Shown here in pieces: positions 45,704 to 54,981 of a stretch of DNA of 64,000 nt. This DNA comes from an uncultured Aquimarina sp. (GTDB taxonomy: Bacteria; Bacteroidota; Bacteroidia; Flavobacteriales; Flavobacteriaceae): positions 62,001 through 126,000 of the forward strand of contig CANMDH010000008.1 of assembly GCA_947496555.1 (NCBI GenBank), given 5' to 3'. A program made the position numbers and the translations under genes. Numbering within the stretch: the stretch's first letter is position 1; every line of letters begins with the position of its first letter. Under the pieces are notes generated by a model. The model was not told the origin of the DNA, made no database searches, and saw nothing but the letters and a program-made list of their open reading frames with translations.

Positions 45704-46528
45704 ATGGAAAACTTAAACCAAGATATAGAGAATCATTATCTCAAGGAAGGACTTTATGAAGACATCATAAAGCGTCTAAAAGAGCAAGGTATAGACTTAA
45801 ACAACGTAAAGAGATCGGATATTGCAGGTGTCGATGAGTTTCATGTACGTGGGGCAGCAGTATCAAGAGAGCTTGCTCGTAGTATTGATTTGAAAGGTGC
45901 AACTGTTCTAGATGTAGGATGCGGATTAGGCGGCCCTTGTCGAATGCTGGCAGATGAATATAATTGCCAAACTACAGGAATAGACCTTAGTAAGGAATAT
46001 ATAAGGACTGCAAACAAACTATCTCAACTTGTAAATCTTAACAGAAAAACTAATTTTATACAGGGTGATGCTACAAGTCTCCCTTTTGATGACAATACTT
46101 TTGATGTGGTATGGACACAACACGTTCAAATGAATATTTCAGATAAAAAAAAGTTTTATTCAGAAATTAATCGCGTATTAAAAGTGGGCGGGCATTTTCT
46201 TTTTTACGATATCCTAAAAAAAGGAAATGAAGAAGTTAGCTATCCAATGCCTTGGGCTGGCAATACTAATCTTAGTTTCTTATTTAAGGCAGAGGAAATG
46301 GATGATTTTTTGAGAGAGTTGGGTTTGACAAAAGAACAAGCTACTAATCAAACTCAAGCAGGAATTCAGTTTTTTGAAACACTAATCGCTAAGTTGCAAG
46401 AATTTGGACCTCCAAAAATAGGTCTGAATGTGCTCATGGGAGAAACAACGAAGTCAAAACTAATAAATCTAATGAATCATTTAAAAAGTGGCAAGCTTGA
46501 ACTTAAAAGTGGAGTTTACAAAAAATAA
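45704..46528 (+). CDS. SAM-dependent methyltransferase (class I)
   Basis: 274 residues. SAM-binding motif I VLDVGCGLGGPCRMLADEY near residue 63, acidic residue in TGIDLSKEYI, motif GDATSLPFDDNTFDVVWTQH near 122, and INRVLKVGGHFLFYDI. Resembles sarcosine/dimethylglycine- or sterol-type Methyltransf_11 proteins; the C-terminal 100 residues form the variable substrate cap. Acceptor unknown. Stand-alone gene in the accessory stretch. Confidence 0.85.
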   Translation: MENLNQDIENHYLKEGLYEDIIKRLKEQGIDLNNVKRSDIAGVDEFHVRGAAVSRELARSIDLKGATVLDVGCGLGGPCRMLADEYNCQTTGIDLSKEYIRTANKLSQLVNLNRKTNFIQGDATSLPFDDNTFDVVWTQHVQMNISDKKKFYSEINRVLKVGGHFLFYDILKKGNEEVSYPMPWAGNTNLSFLFKAEEMDDFLRELGLTKEQATNQTQAGIQFFETLIAKLQEFGPPKIGLNVLMGETTKSKLINLMNHLKSGKLELKSGVYKK

Positions 46529-46719
46529 CCTTTGCCAATACCGCATATAGTCTATTACCACTGAATTCCTTACTTCAAACTAGCCTGTCCAGAGTTTGTC
46601 GAAAGAGTCAGCACAAGTATCGGAAATTCATTACAATTTTATTATCTTGGGTGATAACAGTATCTTTTTTATAAATCTTTAGATACGAATCATACACAGA
46701 CGTTAGATTTTACTCAAAA

Positions 46720-47274
46720 ATGACAACAAATACACCCAAAGTTACACTTCATATGGTCTCAAGTCTTGATGGTTTTATAGCCAAAAAAGATGGCGATGTT
46801 TCATGGCTTCAATCTACCGATAATTATGAGAAAGGGATCACCCTGAGCCAAGAGGATATAGAAAAGTTTATCAAAACAATAGATTGTTATGTGATGGGAT
46901 CCAAAACATACGAACATGCTCTAGAACTTGGCTGGCCTTATGGTGATAAACCCGTAATAGTAGTAACCAATAGAGATCTGAAAACCAACAAAGAAAATGT
47001 TACCTTCTATTCTGGTAATCTAGACCAACTTGTAAACAATCAACTTAAACCAAAATACAAGAGTATATGGATAGTAGGTGGTACAATGCTTGCCAAAGAT
47101 TTTATTCGTGCAGCATTAGTTGATGACATCATTATATCGATCATGCCAATCATTTTGGGAGATGGAATACTATTTTTTGACTATATCCAACAAGAGTATA
47201 GATTACACCTTAAGGACATGACCGCGTACAAAGATGGAATGGTAGAACTGTGGTACGAAATGAAAAAGCAATAA
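46720..47274 (+). CDS. Dihydrofolate-reductase-like protein (RibD C-terminal domain)
   Basis: 184 residues of the DHFR/RibD-C fold: VTLHMVSSLDGFIAKKDGDV at the N-terminus, VMGSKTYEHALELGWPYG near 65, IWVVGG-like IWIVGGTMLAKDFIRAALVD near 117 and IMPIILGDGILFF near 147. Such stand-alone proteins bind NADPH and reduce unknown small substrates; they are generally not the housekeeping DHFR. Single gene, cytosolic. Confidence 0.85.
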   Translation: MTTNTPKVTLHMVSSLDGFIAKKDGDVSWLQSTDNYEKGITLSQEDIEKFIKTIDCYVMGSKTYEHALELGWPYGDKPVIVVTNRDLKTNKENVTFYSGNLDQLVNNQLKPKYKSIWIVGGTMLAKDFIRAALVDDIIISIMPIILGDGILFFDYIQQEYRLHLKDMTAYKDGMVELWYEMKKQ

Positions 47275-47353
47275 ACCCCTCACAAAAAGTGTGTACTGCA
47301 GTTTTGTTCCAAGCATGTATAAAACTTGGTTTATAACCGGAAAATAGAAATCA

Positions 47354-47689
47354 ATGAATTATAATGGCAAAATGTTTAGACCAATTAGCAATAGCGAAAA
47401 TGGAGAAACATCTGGTGACACTCTATTTATCTACAATCAGGTGGGCAACATATTAACTTCAGAGTATTCGGGTGGAAAAATAAAATACGGCCATTTAATC
47501 GGATTGGTAGACGAAAATGGTGTCATTGAAATAAGATATCATCAAATAAACGTAAATAACGAATTAATGACCGGAATATGTGTCTCTACCCCCGAAAAAC
47601 TGTCAAATGGAAAAATTCGACTTCACGAAAAATGGAAATGGACTTCGGGAGATCAATCTGAAGGAGAATCTACCCTTGAAGAACAGTAA
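47354..47689 (+). CDS. Small conserved beta-rich protein (lipocalin-like)
   Basis: 111 residues, all-beta by pattern: MNYNGKMFRPISNSENGETS, LFIYNQVGNILTSEYSGGKI, GHLIGLVDENGVIEIRYHQI, NGKIRLHEKWKWTSGD. A well-known small family in Bacteroidota and Firmicutes that, as I recall, is often labelled n-acetylglutamate synthase; nothing in it supports that activity, so the label should be avoided. Function unknown. Confidence 0.65.
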   Translation: MNYNGKMFRPISNSENGETSGDTLFIYNQVGNILTSEYSGGKIKYGHLIGLVDENGVIEIRYHQINVNNELMTGICVSTPEKLSNGKIRLHEKWKWTSGDQSEGESTLEEQ

Positions 47690-47771
47690 GTAATAAATGT
47701 CACTACATAAACAATTTTAGTATTACTCACAGTTCATAGAGGCATATACTTAAACTTTTTTAAAGAAAAAA

Positions 47772-47802
47772 TTGCGTAACCGAATGATTACATATATATT
47801 TG
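47772..47802 (+). promoter_or_regulatory. Promoter of the arsR-SRPBCC pair
   Basis: TATATTTG (47795-47802) matches the -7 box and TTGC (47772-47775) lies at the -33 position with a 19-base spacer. GTAAC occurs three times (47776, 47803, 47813), overlapping and following the promoter, a possible binding site for the ArsR protein. Confidence 0.5.
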
Positions 47803-47825
47803 TAACCAATCGGTAACATATTTAT

Positions 47826-48164
47826 ATGAGAAGAGATGTTTTTCAGGCGATTGCAGACCCTCTGCGCAGGGATATCATTCAACTTTTGTCTAAACAAGCC
47901 CTATCGGTAAACGAAGTGGCACAGCAGTTTGAAGTAAGTCGTCCTGCCATTTCAAAACATCTTAAAATCTTAAAAGAATGTGGCATTATCGATATTCATC
48001 AACAGGGAAGAGAACGATATTGTCTTATACGTCCCAAAAGTCTTATTCCGGCATTCTTATGGGTAGAACAATATCAAACCCTTTGGGAAGATAAACTGGA
48101 TTCTTTTGAAGCATATCTAAATCAATTACAATCAGAATATAAAAAACACAACAAAAATGAGTGA
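47826..48164 (+). CDS. ArsR-family winged-helix repressor
   Basis: 112 residues. Classic ArsR fold: RRDVFQAIADPLRRDIIQLL, KQALSVNEVAQQFEVSRPAI and SKHLKILKECGIIDIHQQGRERYCLI. No metal-binding cysteine cluster (ELCVCDL) is present, so it is of the group that pairs with an AHSA1/SRPBCC protein rather than a metal sensor. It overlaps the SRPBCC gene by 8 bases. Probably autoregulatory through the GTAAC repeats in its promoter. Confidence 0.9.
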   Translation: MRRDVFQAIADPLRRDIIQLLSKQALSVNEVAQQFEVSRPAISKHLKILKECGIIDIHQQGRERYCLIRPKSLIPAFLWVEQYQTLWEDKLDSFEAYLNQLQSEYKKHNKNE

Positions 48165-48612
48165 TATTAGCAACCGTACCCTTACCCTGGAAAGAACTTT
48201 TAACGCACCCATCAACCTTGTTTGGGAAGCCTGGACGCAGCCCGAACATATAGTCAATTGGTGGGGGCCAAAAGGAATGAAAACAAAAATTATCGATCAT
48301 GATTTCACCGTAGGAGGTGCTTGGAAATATGTAATGACCATGCCTGATGGAAATGATTTTATTGCCGACGGAACATATTTGGAGATTATTGAACAGGAAA
48401 AAATTCGTACTTCGGCCAATTTTAAACCCATGACCGAGGGTGTCGAATTACAAATATTGCTAAAGAAAGAAGGTGATAAAACTAATTTCACCTTCCATGT
48501 AATACATCAAACCGAAGAATATTGCAAACAACAGGAAAAAATGGGGTTTTATAATGGTTGGGGATCTACTTTTGAAAGACTGAACGAATATCTTATTGAA
48601 AAGACAGTGTAA
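48157..48612 (+). CDS. SRPBCC/AHSA1-family protein
   Basis: 151 residues of the START-like AHSA1 fold: LERTFNAPINLVWEAWTQPE, HIVNWWGPKGM, DHDFTVGGAWKYVM and the C-terminal helix MGFYNGWGSTFERLNEYL. The fold makes a hydrophobic ligand pocket. Translationally coupled to the ArsR gene (8-base overlap), a very common pair whose ligand is generally unknown. Confidence 0.88.
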   Translation: MSDISNRTLTLERTFNAPINLVWEAWTQPEHIVNWWGPKGMKTKIIDHDFTVGGAWKYVMTMPDGNDFIADGTYLEIIEQEKIRTSANFKPMTEGVELQILLKKEGDKTNFTFHVIHQTEEYCKQQEKMGFYNGWGSTFERLNEYLIEKTV

Positions 48613-48776
48613 ATAATCACTCATAAGAACGACTTCATTTATGAGCTAACACACAAAATAATTATAGTAGTTTTGTTACTACTATAAATTGATATCTATA
48701 TCCGTTGTATGGAAACCATAAAGAGGTATGAACAATTTTACATTCTTTGTTATTAAAATAACACTCAAAGTAAAAA

Positions 48777-48814
48777 ATAAGAGAGTTTGTCTAGACTTTA
48801 ACAAACTCTCTTAT
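48777..48814. terminator. Bidirectional terminator
   Basis: A 14-bp perfect stem (48777-48790 with 48801-48814; ATAAGAGAGTTTGT and complement) around a 10-base loop, between the convergent SRPBCC and T9SS genes. Nearer to the minus-strand gene's stop (48824). Confidence 0.8.
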
Positions 48815-48823
48815 CAATACTAA

Positions 48824-49423
48824 CTATTCTAAGACAATTCTATGAGTCTCTTTATGATTTTCAAAAGAAAGTATGCTAATATACATGCCTGGACTTAACT
48901 GTTTTCCATATTTATCCTGTACATTCCAAATTAATTTTCTCTCTCCAGATTTTTCCTCTTTATCAACTAAAGTTACAATTTTACGTCCTGCAATATCATA
49001 GATATCGATAGTAACCTTTGCATTAAACGGCAATTCGTATCGAAATATAGTTTGTTGTTTAAATGGGTTCGGGTAATTACTCATAGCAATTGTAGGAGCT
49101 ATCTTCTCATTAGTAGTAATGATATTATTGGCTTCTTTATTCGGTCCGCCCAATAGCAACGAACCCCCTTTTGACTCTATAATCATTGGCTTTGTTAGGA
49201 GCATGGGTTCGGAAATTTGTTCTTTCCCTGAAACGAGGGTTACAATACTACTATTTAAAGCTTTTTTAAGAGCATCTTTTGCAGTACTGTACTCGATTAT
49301 TTCTTTATTTTTTTCTTTATGCTGCAATAACGTTCTACAATTAGAAGTCTGTGCAAAAGAAAGTAATGTACTATACTTCAGAATTCCAATAACAATTAAG
49401 ATATGTTTTATTCTTTTCATCAT
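48824..49423 (-). CDS. Secreted protein with T9SS type A sorting domain
   Basis: 199 residues with a signal peptide (KHILIVIGILKYSTLLSFAQ). The C-terminal 80 residues are the type IX secretion sorting domain: NYPNPFKQQTIFRYEL, KVTIDIYDIAGRKI, YGKQLSPGMYI, then a final strand. The domain directs export across the outer membrane and is removed or attached to lipopolysaccharide. The 90 residues before it have no recognised function (SNCRTLLQHKEKNKEIIEYS). It starts 7 bases after the stop of the fibre-like gene, so both form an operon. Confidence 0.85.
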   Translation of the reverse strand: MMKRIKHILIVIGILKYSTLLSFAQTSNCRTLLQHKEKNKEIIEYSTAKDALKKALNSSIVTLVSGKEQISEPMLLTKPMIIESKGGSLLLGGPNKEANNIITTNEKIAPTIAMSNYPNPFKQQTIFRYELPFNAKVTIDIYDIAGRKIVTLVDKEEKSGERKLIWNVQDKYGKQLSPGMYISILSFENHKETHRIVLE

Positions 49424-49430
49424 TTATTAT

Positions 49431-50699
49431 TTATTGAAGTGAAACCAAAACAAGCACTAATCCTTTTCCTTGTTTTAACCCAGACATAGCTTTGCCTATA
49501 ATCGCTCCTTTTGCCTTTTCATGATCTAAAACCTTCATTGCAAAACCAGCTAAGTCTGAGGTAGTAAGAAAATCCCCCGGTATTACCGGGCTTTTTGTTG
49601 CATCTACCCAGCAATATACTCTTCCTGTCAATGCAACTGGAAATTCTCCATCAAGATTTGAATCTTTCTTGCTCATAATCATTCCAGGTGCTACTCCTCC
49701 TGCTCCACTAACTATTCCTGCAACTTTAGGGTCATAGGTATCATTACTCAATTTTAGCTGTCCAGGATTTTCTGGATCAATGACCACTACCATACCGGGA
49801 ATTACATCGTTAGAATTAATAACATCAAAAGGTTCTGCCAAATCAGAACCTCCAGTAATTTCTATAGTTTTTGCTGTGGTTTTGTTTGCAAGTAGGTTAA
49901 AACGCGAGGATATATCTCCGTTTTCATGGATAGTCATTGCCTCTTTTGCATTAGACCTTTCATTAACCCAAAAGCGTAGCTTAGCTCTTCCTGATATGTT
50001 CAAGGAACTGTTATTATTGTCAAAAACGGCACCCGCATCTCCATAAAATATACCTTTAGCATTACCAAATATAGCTGTTGAAAAACCTGAAGTTCCTCTG
50101 TCATTTGCTACTTGAATATTACCATCCTTGCGTAAAGCCATAGTGGTCCTAATGTTGTTATTCCAACTGGTTCCAATTTGAAATTGCAGTTCATCAGGGC
50201 CGCTAGTCCCAACTAATCTTATGTTTGCTGCTTGATTTTCAGATTTTGAAAATGTAAGATTTGGGTTTTCTGATAAGTCGGGTACATCAAGGACTAAGGT
50301 ATTCGTATCAGATGAATTTTCCATAATATGAAAAGTACCTTGCAAACCATTAATTACATTACCTGCACCAACTTTACCTCCATTTGGATTCAATACCAGG
50401 TTTGTGTTGATTCCGTTATGTTGAGCTTGCAAAGTCGCTCCACCACGTATGTTTAACAATCTCGTATCGGCTTTAAGATATAATCTGGATAAATTACCTG
50501 ATGGTGATTTCTCTTCAATTAATACTTGACCATTAGTTTGTACATTATTTTCCTGTCTCACATGCAAAAAGGAGCCTGGATTGGTAGTACCTATCCCAAC
50601 ATTACCAGAACTTGGAAATACATTGGTTTGACTCCTAAGTTGAGGTAATGATGTCAAAAAAATAGCAATAATAAAAATAAGTTGTTTTACATTTCTCAT
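49431..50699 (-). CDS. Secreted fibre-like protein with GIGTTNP motif
   Basis: 422 residues with a signal peptide (MRNVKQLIFIIAIFLTSLPQ...SQ). Directly after comes FPSSGNVGIGTTNPGSFLHV, the hallmark of flavobacterial exoproteins that resemble phage tail fibre shafts. Residues about 60-270 are short Asn/Gly-rich beta repeats (LVLNPNGGKVGAGNVI, MALRKDGNIQVAND, MTIHENGDISSRFN). The last 140 residues form a separate domain (SDLAEPFDVINSNDVIPGMV, VALTGRVYCWVDATKSPVIP, GKAMSGLKQGKGLVLVLVSL) typical of such proteins. Likely a surface fibre, perhaps attached or exported with the T9SS partner encoded next. Confidence 0.7.
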   Translation of the reverse strand: MRNVKQLIFIIAIFLTSLPQLRSQTNVFPSSGNVGIGTTNPGSFLHVRQENNVQTNGQVLIEEKSPSGNLSRLYLKADTRLLNIRGGATLQAQHNGINTNLVLNPNGGKVGAGNVINGLQGTFHIMENSSDTNTLVLDVPDLSENPNLTFSKSENQAANIRLVGTSGPDELQFQIGTSWNNNIRTTMALRKDGNIQVANDRGTSGFSTAIFGNAKGIFYGDAGAVFDNNNSSLNISGRAKLRFWVNERSNAKEAMTIHENGDISSRFNLLANKTTAKTIEITGGSDLAEPFDVINSNDVIPGMVVVIDPENPGQLKLSNDTYDPKVAGIVSGAGGVAPGMIMSKKDSNLDGEFPVALTGRVYCWVDATKSPVIPGDFLTTSDLAGFAMKVLDHEKAKGAIIGKAMSGLKQGKGLVLVLVSLQ

Positions 50700-50932
50700 A
50701 ATGTTTGATTTTAATATTTAAGTTGTTTTGTTATGGCAAATTAGACCATAAATGTACATTTGACTATACGTATTGTTCCAAATACTGTCACTATAGTTCC
50801 ATTTTTGTTTTCATTACGAGATATTAGTAGTTCAGTATTCTAATACTATTTTCATCTAATAAATCGTTCTTAAAGATGTAAATTTTGTAATTTCAATGTG
50901 CGTTTAATTAACCCATATAAAGCACAAAAAAT

Positions 50933-51943
50933 ATGAAGATTGTACATGCATATGCTGCAAAAGAAGCTGAAGCCCTATTAGAACCTTTTCAATACGAATT
51001 ACAAGATATAGGCAAAGAACAAGTTGATATTAAAGTTCATTACTGTGGCATATGTCATTCTGATCTAAGCATGGTAAATAATGACTGGGGAAATGCACAA
51101 TTTCCATTAGTTCCTGGTCATGAGATTGTTGGCGAAGTGGTTGCCATCGGACCAAATGTGAAGAATATCAAAATCGGAGACCTGGTAGGATTAGGCTGGT
51201 TTTCTGAATCGTGTATGCACTGTGATCAATGCATGAGTGGCAGTCATAACTTGTGCCCCACCAAAGAAGAAGTTATTGTAGGCCGTCATGGTGGATTTGC
51301 GGATCAGGTACGTTGCCATTGGTCATGGGCTACTCCACTTCCAAAAGAAATTGATATGAGTAAAGCAGGGCCTTTATTTTGTGGTGGAATAACAGTTTTT
51401 AACCCAATAATTCTGGCTGGCGTTAAACCAACCGATAAAGTTGGTGTTGTGGGGATTGGGGGACTTGGACACATGGCAGTGCAATTCTTGAATAAATGGG
51501 GATGCGAGGTAGTTGCTTTTAGTTCTAATCCAGCAAAAAAAGAAGAAATCCTTAAAATGGGGGCTCACAAAGTAGTAAATTCAAGAGATTCCGAAGAAAT
51601 GGAAAAAATAAACGGCACCTTGGATTTTATACTAAATACAACCAACGTAACCTTAGACTGGCCTGGATATCTTAATGTTTTAGCTCCAAAAGGAACTTTT
51701 CACAATGTAGGAGCCGTTCTTGAACCTATGGGGATTCCAGCTTTTAGTCTGATTGGGGGTGAAAAAACGGTTTCTGGCAGCCCTTTGGGAAGCCCTGCTT
51801 TAACAAGGAAAATGCTCGAATTTTGCGTTCGCCATAACATTTATCCAATAACCGAAGAATTTCCTTTAGAAAAAGTAAATGAAGCTTTTGATCACTTAAA
51901 AGAAGGTAAAGCCAGATATCGAATAGTGCTAAAGATTTCTTAG
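50933..51943 (+). CDS. Zinc-dependent NAD(P) alcohol dehydrogenase (CAD/YahK type)
   Basis: 336 residues of the medium-chain dehydrogenase family. Catalytic zinc ligands in HYCGICHSDLS and PGHEIVGEVV, structural zinc in CMHCDQCMSGSHNLC, cofactor motif GIGGLGHMAVQFLNKWG near residue 177, and the family ending EEFPLEKVNEAFDHLKEGKARYRIVL. Closest to cinnamyl-alcohol/aldehyde reductases such as YahK, usually NADPH-dependent reducers of aldehydes. Physiological substrate unknown. Single gene. Confidence 0.92.
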   Translation: MKIVHAYAAKEAEALLEPFQYELQDIGKEQVDIKVHYCGICHSDLSMVNNDWGNAQFPLVPGHEIVGEVVAIGPNVKNIKIGDLVGLGWFSESCMHCDQCMSGSHNLCPTKEEVIVGRHGGFADQVRCHWSWATPLPKEIDMSKAGPLFCGGITVFNPIILAGVKPTDKVGVVGIGGLGHMAVQFLNKWGCEVVAFSSNPAKKEEILKMGAHKVVNSRDSEEMEKINGTLDFILNTTNVTLDWPGYLNVLAPKGTFHNVGAVLEPMGIPAFSLIGGEKTVSGSPLGSPALTRKMLEFCVRHNIYPITEEFPLEKVNEAFDHLKEGKARYRIVLKIS

Positions 51944-52024
51944 TCAAGGATAAATGTCATTTTAATTAATTTCCTTTTTTTTAACTTTAACGATTATCCT
52001 AATAAAAACAAATATTACTACTAC

Positions 52025-52870
52025 ATGTTCACACTTGAAGATCTCGCACATGTCAAAAAACGGAAACAATTAATCAATATTGCCGGCGAAAGAAATATAG
52101 ATATTTCAAAAATTCAAAGAAGGCTAAGGTATGAGGATGAACTAAGAGCATTACAAGCAGAGCTTGTAAATCTACAGCAATGGGTAGCCAAAAAAAAGCT
52201 TCGGGTGGCTATTCTTTTTGAAGGAAGAGACGCTGCCGGCAAGGGAGGTTCTATTAAACGGTTTACCGAGCATCTAAATCCTCGATCTATGGGAATTGTT
52301 GCATTGGCAAAACCTACAGATATAGAACAAGGTCAGTGGTATTTTAGAAGGTACGTAAAAGAATTACCCAACCCTGGTGAAATTGTATTTTTTGATCGTA
52401 GTTGGTACAATCGCGCTGTTGTAGAACCTGTAATGGGCTTTTGCAATAAAAAACAGTATAACAAATTTATGGTTCAGGTCCCTGGGTTTGAGCACATGTT
52501 GTATGAAGATGGTGTCATAGTGATCAAATTCTGGTTTTCGATATCAAAAGAAGAACAGAAAAGGAGATTTGATTCCCGAATGCAAAACCCATTAAAAAAA
52601 TGGAAATTTAGTCCGGTAGATATGAAAGGGCAGCAATTGTGGAATAAATACACCAAGTATAAAGAGCAAATGTTCTCTAAAACTCATACCACTTTTAGTC
52701 CCTGGATTATAGTCAAAACCAATGATAAAAAAACGGCTCGTTTGGAAAGTATTAGATATGTGCTATCCATGTTTGATTATGTAGGTAAATCAAAAGCTAA
52801 AACTACGCTGTTACCAGATCCAAATGTAATAGTAAGATACCACCGCCACATAGAGCAAATAGATATATAA
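52025..52870 (+). CDS. Polyphosphate kinase 2 (first of tandem pair)
   Basis: 281 residues of the PPK2 family, which uses polyphosphate to phosphorylate nucleotides. Walker A FEGRDAAGKGGSIKRFTEHL near residue 75, lid/Walker B region KELPNPGEIVFFDRSWYNRA near 115, and RRFDSRMQNPLKKWKFSPVD (lid arginines/lysines) near 180. One-domain length fits class I, mainly NDP to NTP, but class II (NMP) cannot be excluded without alignment. A second copy begins 2 bases after its stop. Confidence 0.92.
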   Translation: MFTLEDLAHVKKRKQLINIAGERNIDISKIQRRLRYEDELRALQAELVNLQQWVAKKKLRVAILFEGRDAAGKGGSIKRFTEHLNPRSMGIVALAKPTDIEQGQWYFRRYVKELPNPGEIVFFDRSWYNRAVVEPVMGFCNKKQYNKFMVQVPGFEHMLYEDGVIVIKFWFSISKEEQKRRFDSRMQNPLKKWKFSPVDMKGQQLWNKYTKYKEQMFSKTHTTFSPWIIVKTNDKKTARLESIRYVLSMFDYVGKSKAKTTLLPDPNVIVRYHRHIEQIDI

Positions 52871-52872
52871 TT

Positions 52873-53667
52873 ATGACAATAGCTAAAAAAAAAGAAAGTC
52901 TGAATCTTAGCCAAGAAGATTTACAAATATTAAACTCACCCATTGGGCTTAGGTATCTATTTAATGATAGAAAGACAGATATTACTAAAGCGCTACGAAT
53001 GACGAAATACGAACTAGAGTTGAGAGAGCTTCAAATAGAACTTATAAAGCTTCAAAACTGGTACATAAATAATAACAAGAAAATTGTTATTATTTATGAA
53101 GGTCGTGATGCTGCAGGAAAAGGAGGTGCTATAAGAAGACTCACAGCACATCTTAATCCCAGACATTTTCGTAAAGTAGCCTTATCAAAACCTACCAGTG
53201 AAGAACAGGGACAGTGGTATTTTCAACGATATGTTAACCAACTGCCTAAGCCTGGTGAAATGGTTCTTTTTGATCGAAGTTGGTACAATCGTGCAGTAGT
53301 TGAACCAGTTAACGGATTTTGCACGCAACAGCAATATGAAATTTTTATGGGGCAGGTAAATGATTTTGAAAGGATGATTTTGGAATCGAATACCCATTTG
53401 ATCAAGTTATATTTTTCTATCACAAAAGAAGAACAAGAAAGACGCTTTACCGATATCAAAACTAGTCCTCTTAAGAAATGGAAAATGACTCAAGTAGATG
53501 AACGTGCACAAGAACTTTGGGACGAGTATACAAAGTATAAAGTTAAAATGTTTGAGCATACAAATACAGAACTTTCTCCTTGGGTAGTTATTGAAGCTGA
53601 TCGAAAAACCAAAGCACGAATTGAAGCTATACGGTATATTTTGGATACTATTCCTTATCAGGAATAA
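52873..53667 (+). CDS. Polyphosphate kinase 2 (second of tandem pair)
   Basis: 264 residues. Walker A YEGRDAAGKGGAIRRLTAHL near residue 75, NQLPKPGEMVLFDRSWYNRA near 120 and RRFTDIKTSPLKKWKMTQVD near 185. Clearly paralogous to the upstream gene in the core but divergent in both termini. Two adjacent copies, two bases apart, suggest co-production of enzymes with different nucleotide preference or a hetero-oligomer (inference). Confidence 0.92.
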   Translation: MTIAKKKESLNLSQEDLQILNSPIGLRYLFNDRKTDITKALRMTKYELELRELQIELIKLQNWYINNNKKIVIIYEGRDAAGKGGAIRRLTAHLNPRHFRKVALSKPTSEEQGQWYFQRYVNQLPKPGEMVLFDRSWYNRAVVEPVNGFCTQQQYEIFMGQVNDFERMILESNTHLIKLYFSITKEEQERRFTDIKTSPLKKWKMTQVDERAQELWDEYTKYKVKMFEHTNTELSPWVVIEADRKTKARIEAIRYILDTIPYQE

Positions 53668-53871
53668 AAAGACGAATTAACATTCACAAAACTTCAATGT
53701 ATCAGGTCTTTTATTGAGAATATAAAAAAACTGACCTTGTCTTTTTAGTTATCTGAGATTACGGTATGTCTTATTTCATTTTTTTTCTACTTTTAAAACA
53801 TCGATGTTCTAGCCCATTGTATTAGTATATCGGCGTTTTCACCTAATCTTACACTAAAATTAAAGTATCAA

Positions 53872-54978
53872 ATGAGAAAAATAGTTCTTCCATTTATTCT
53901 CTGCCTATTGTTTATGGTTCCACAATTATCAAAAAGCCAAACCAAAAAAGAACCTCTAAAAATAGGAGTGGTTGGTTTGACCCATACTCATGTTCATTGG
54001 ATTCTGGGTAGACCAGATCGGGGAGACATAAAAATTGTAGGGATCGTTGAACCCAATAAAGACTTGGCAAAACGGTATTCCAAGCAGCATGGATATTCTA
54101 TGGATATCGTTTATGACACCATGGAAGAAATGATCACAGCTACAAAACCTGAAGCTGTTACCGCTTTCGGGACCATCTATGAACACCTCGAAGTAGTTGA
54201 AACTTGCGCTCCGCTAGGTATACATGTAATGGTCGAAAAACCGTTGGCTGTAAGCATGGATCATGCAAAAAAAATGAAGGCACTGGCAGAAAAACATAAC
54301 ATTCACCTGCTAACCAACTACGAAACTACCTGGTATGCTACTAACCATAAGGCATATGATATGGTTCAAAAAGGAGCTATTGGTGATTTACGTAAAGTAG
54401 TAGTACATGATGGCCATAAAGGTCCAATTGAATTAGGAATCAATCAAGAATTTCTGGATTGGCTAACCGATCCTAAAGCGAATGGAGGTGGTGCGCTTCC
54501 CGATTTTGGATGTTATGGTGCCAACTTGGTCGTTTGGCTAAATAATGGTAAAAAACCAGAAGCTGTTTTTGCCATAACTCAAACAATAAAACCGGACCTG
54601 TATCCTAAAGTAGATGATGAAGCAACTATTATCCTGAAGTATCCAAAAATGCAAGGAATCATCCAAGCTTCGTGGAATTGGCCCATAGCAAGAAAAGATA
54701 TGGAGATCTATGGAAAGAAGGGATATATTTTTAGTGACAATAGATCCGATATGCGATATCGTTTAAGTGAAGACGATAAAGAAGTAAAAGAAAAACTTGA
54801 AGAACGCGCCGCACCGCTTGATGACCCTTTCGCCTTGATGGCAGGAGTGGTTAAAAATGAAATCAAGCTTCCCCCCTATGATCTATCTTCTTTAGAAAAT
54901 AATATGATCGTTGTCGAAATTCTAGAAGCGGCAAAAGAAAGTGCTAAAACAGGAAAAGTTATTCCTTTAAATAAATAA
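53872..54978 (+). CDS. Secreted Gfo/Idh/MocA-family oxidoreductase
   Basis: 368 residues with a signal peptide (MRKIVLPFILCLLFMVPQLS...SQ). Rossmann start IGVVGLTHTHVHWILG (a variant of GxGxxG), family motif MVEKPLAVSMDHAKKM near residue 120, and GGGALPDFGCYGANLVVWL near 205 with the usual substrate-binding region. Members oxidise or epimerise sugars, keeping NAD(P) bound, and can work in the periplasm. First gene of an operon with GH31 (3-base gap) and a Dabb protein, suggesting periplasmic handling of a sugar released by the hydrolase. Confidence 0.85.
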   Translation: MRKIVLPFILCLLFMVPQLSKSQTKKEPLKIGVVGLTHTHVHWILGRPDRGDIKIVGIVEPNKDLAKRYSKQHGYSMDIVYDTMEEMITATKPEAVTAFGTIYEHLEVVETCAPLGIHVMVEKPLAVSMDHAKKMKALAEKHNIHLLTNYETTWYATNHKAYDMVQKGAIGDLRKVVVHDGHKGPIELGINQEFLDWLTDPKANGGGALPDFGCYGANLVVWLNNGKKPEAVFAITQTIKPDLYPKVDDEATIILKYPKMQGIIQASWNWPIARKDMEIYGKKGYIFSDNRSDMRYRLSEDDKEVKEKLEERAAPLDDPFALMAGVVKNEIKLPPYDLSSLENNMIVVEILEAAKESAKTGKVIPLNK

Positions 54979-54981
54979 TAA

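Noticed and set aside
46555-46620. Possible dispersed repeat (CCTGTCCAGAGTTTGTCGAA region)
   Set aside because: It recalls a repeat common in Bacteroidota genomes, but only one partial copy without clear ends is present here, so no element is called.
48662-48687. Hairpin TTATAGTAG...CTACTATAA downstream of the SRPBCC gene
   Set aside because: AT-rich, no T tail, and a far stronger terminator lies 90 bases on; not called as a terminator.
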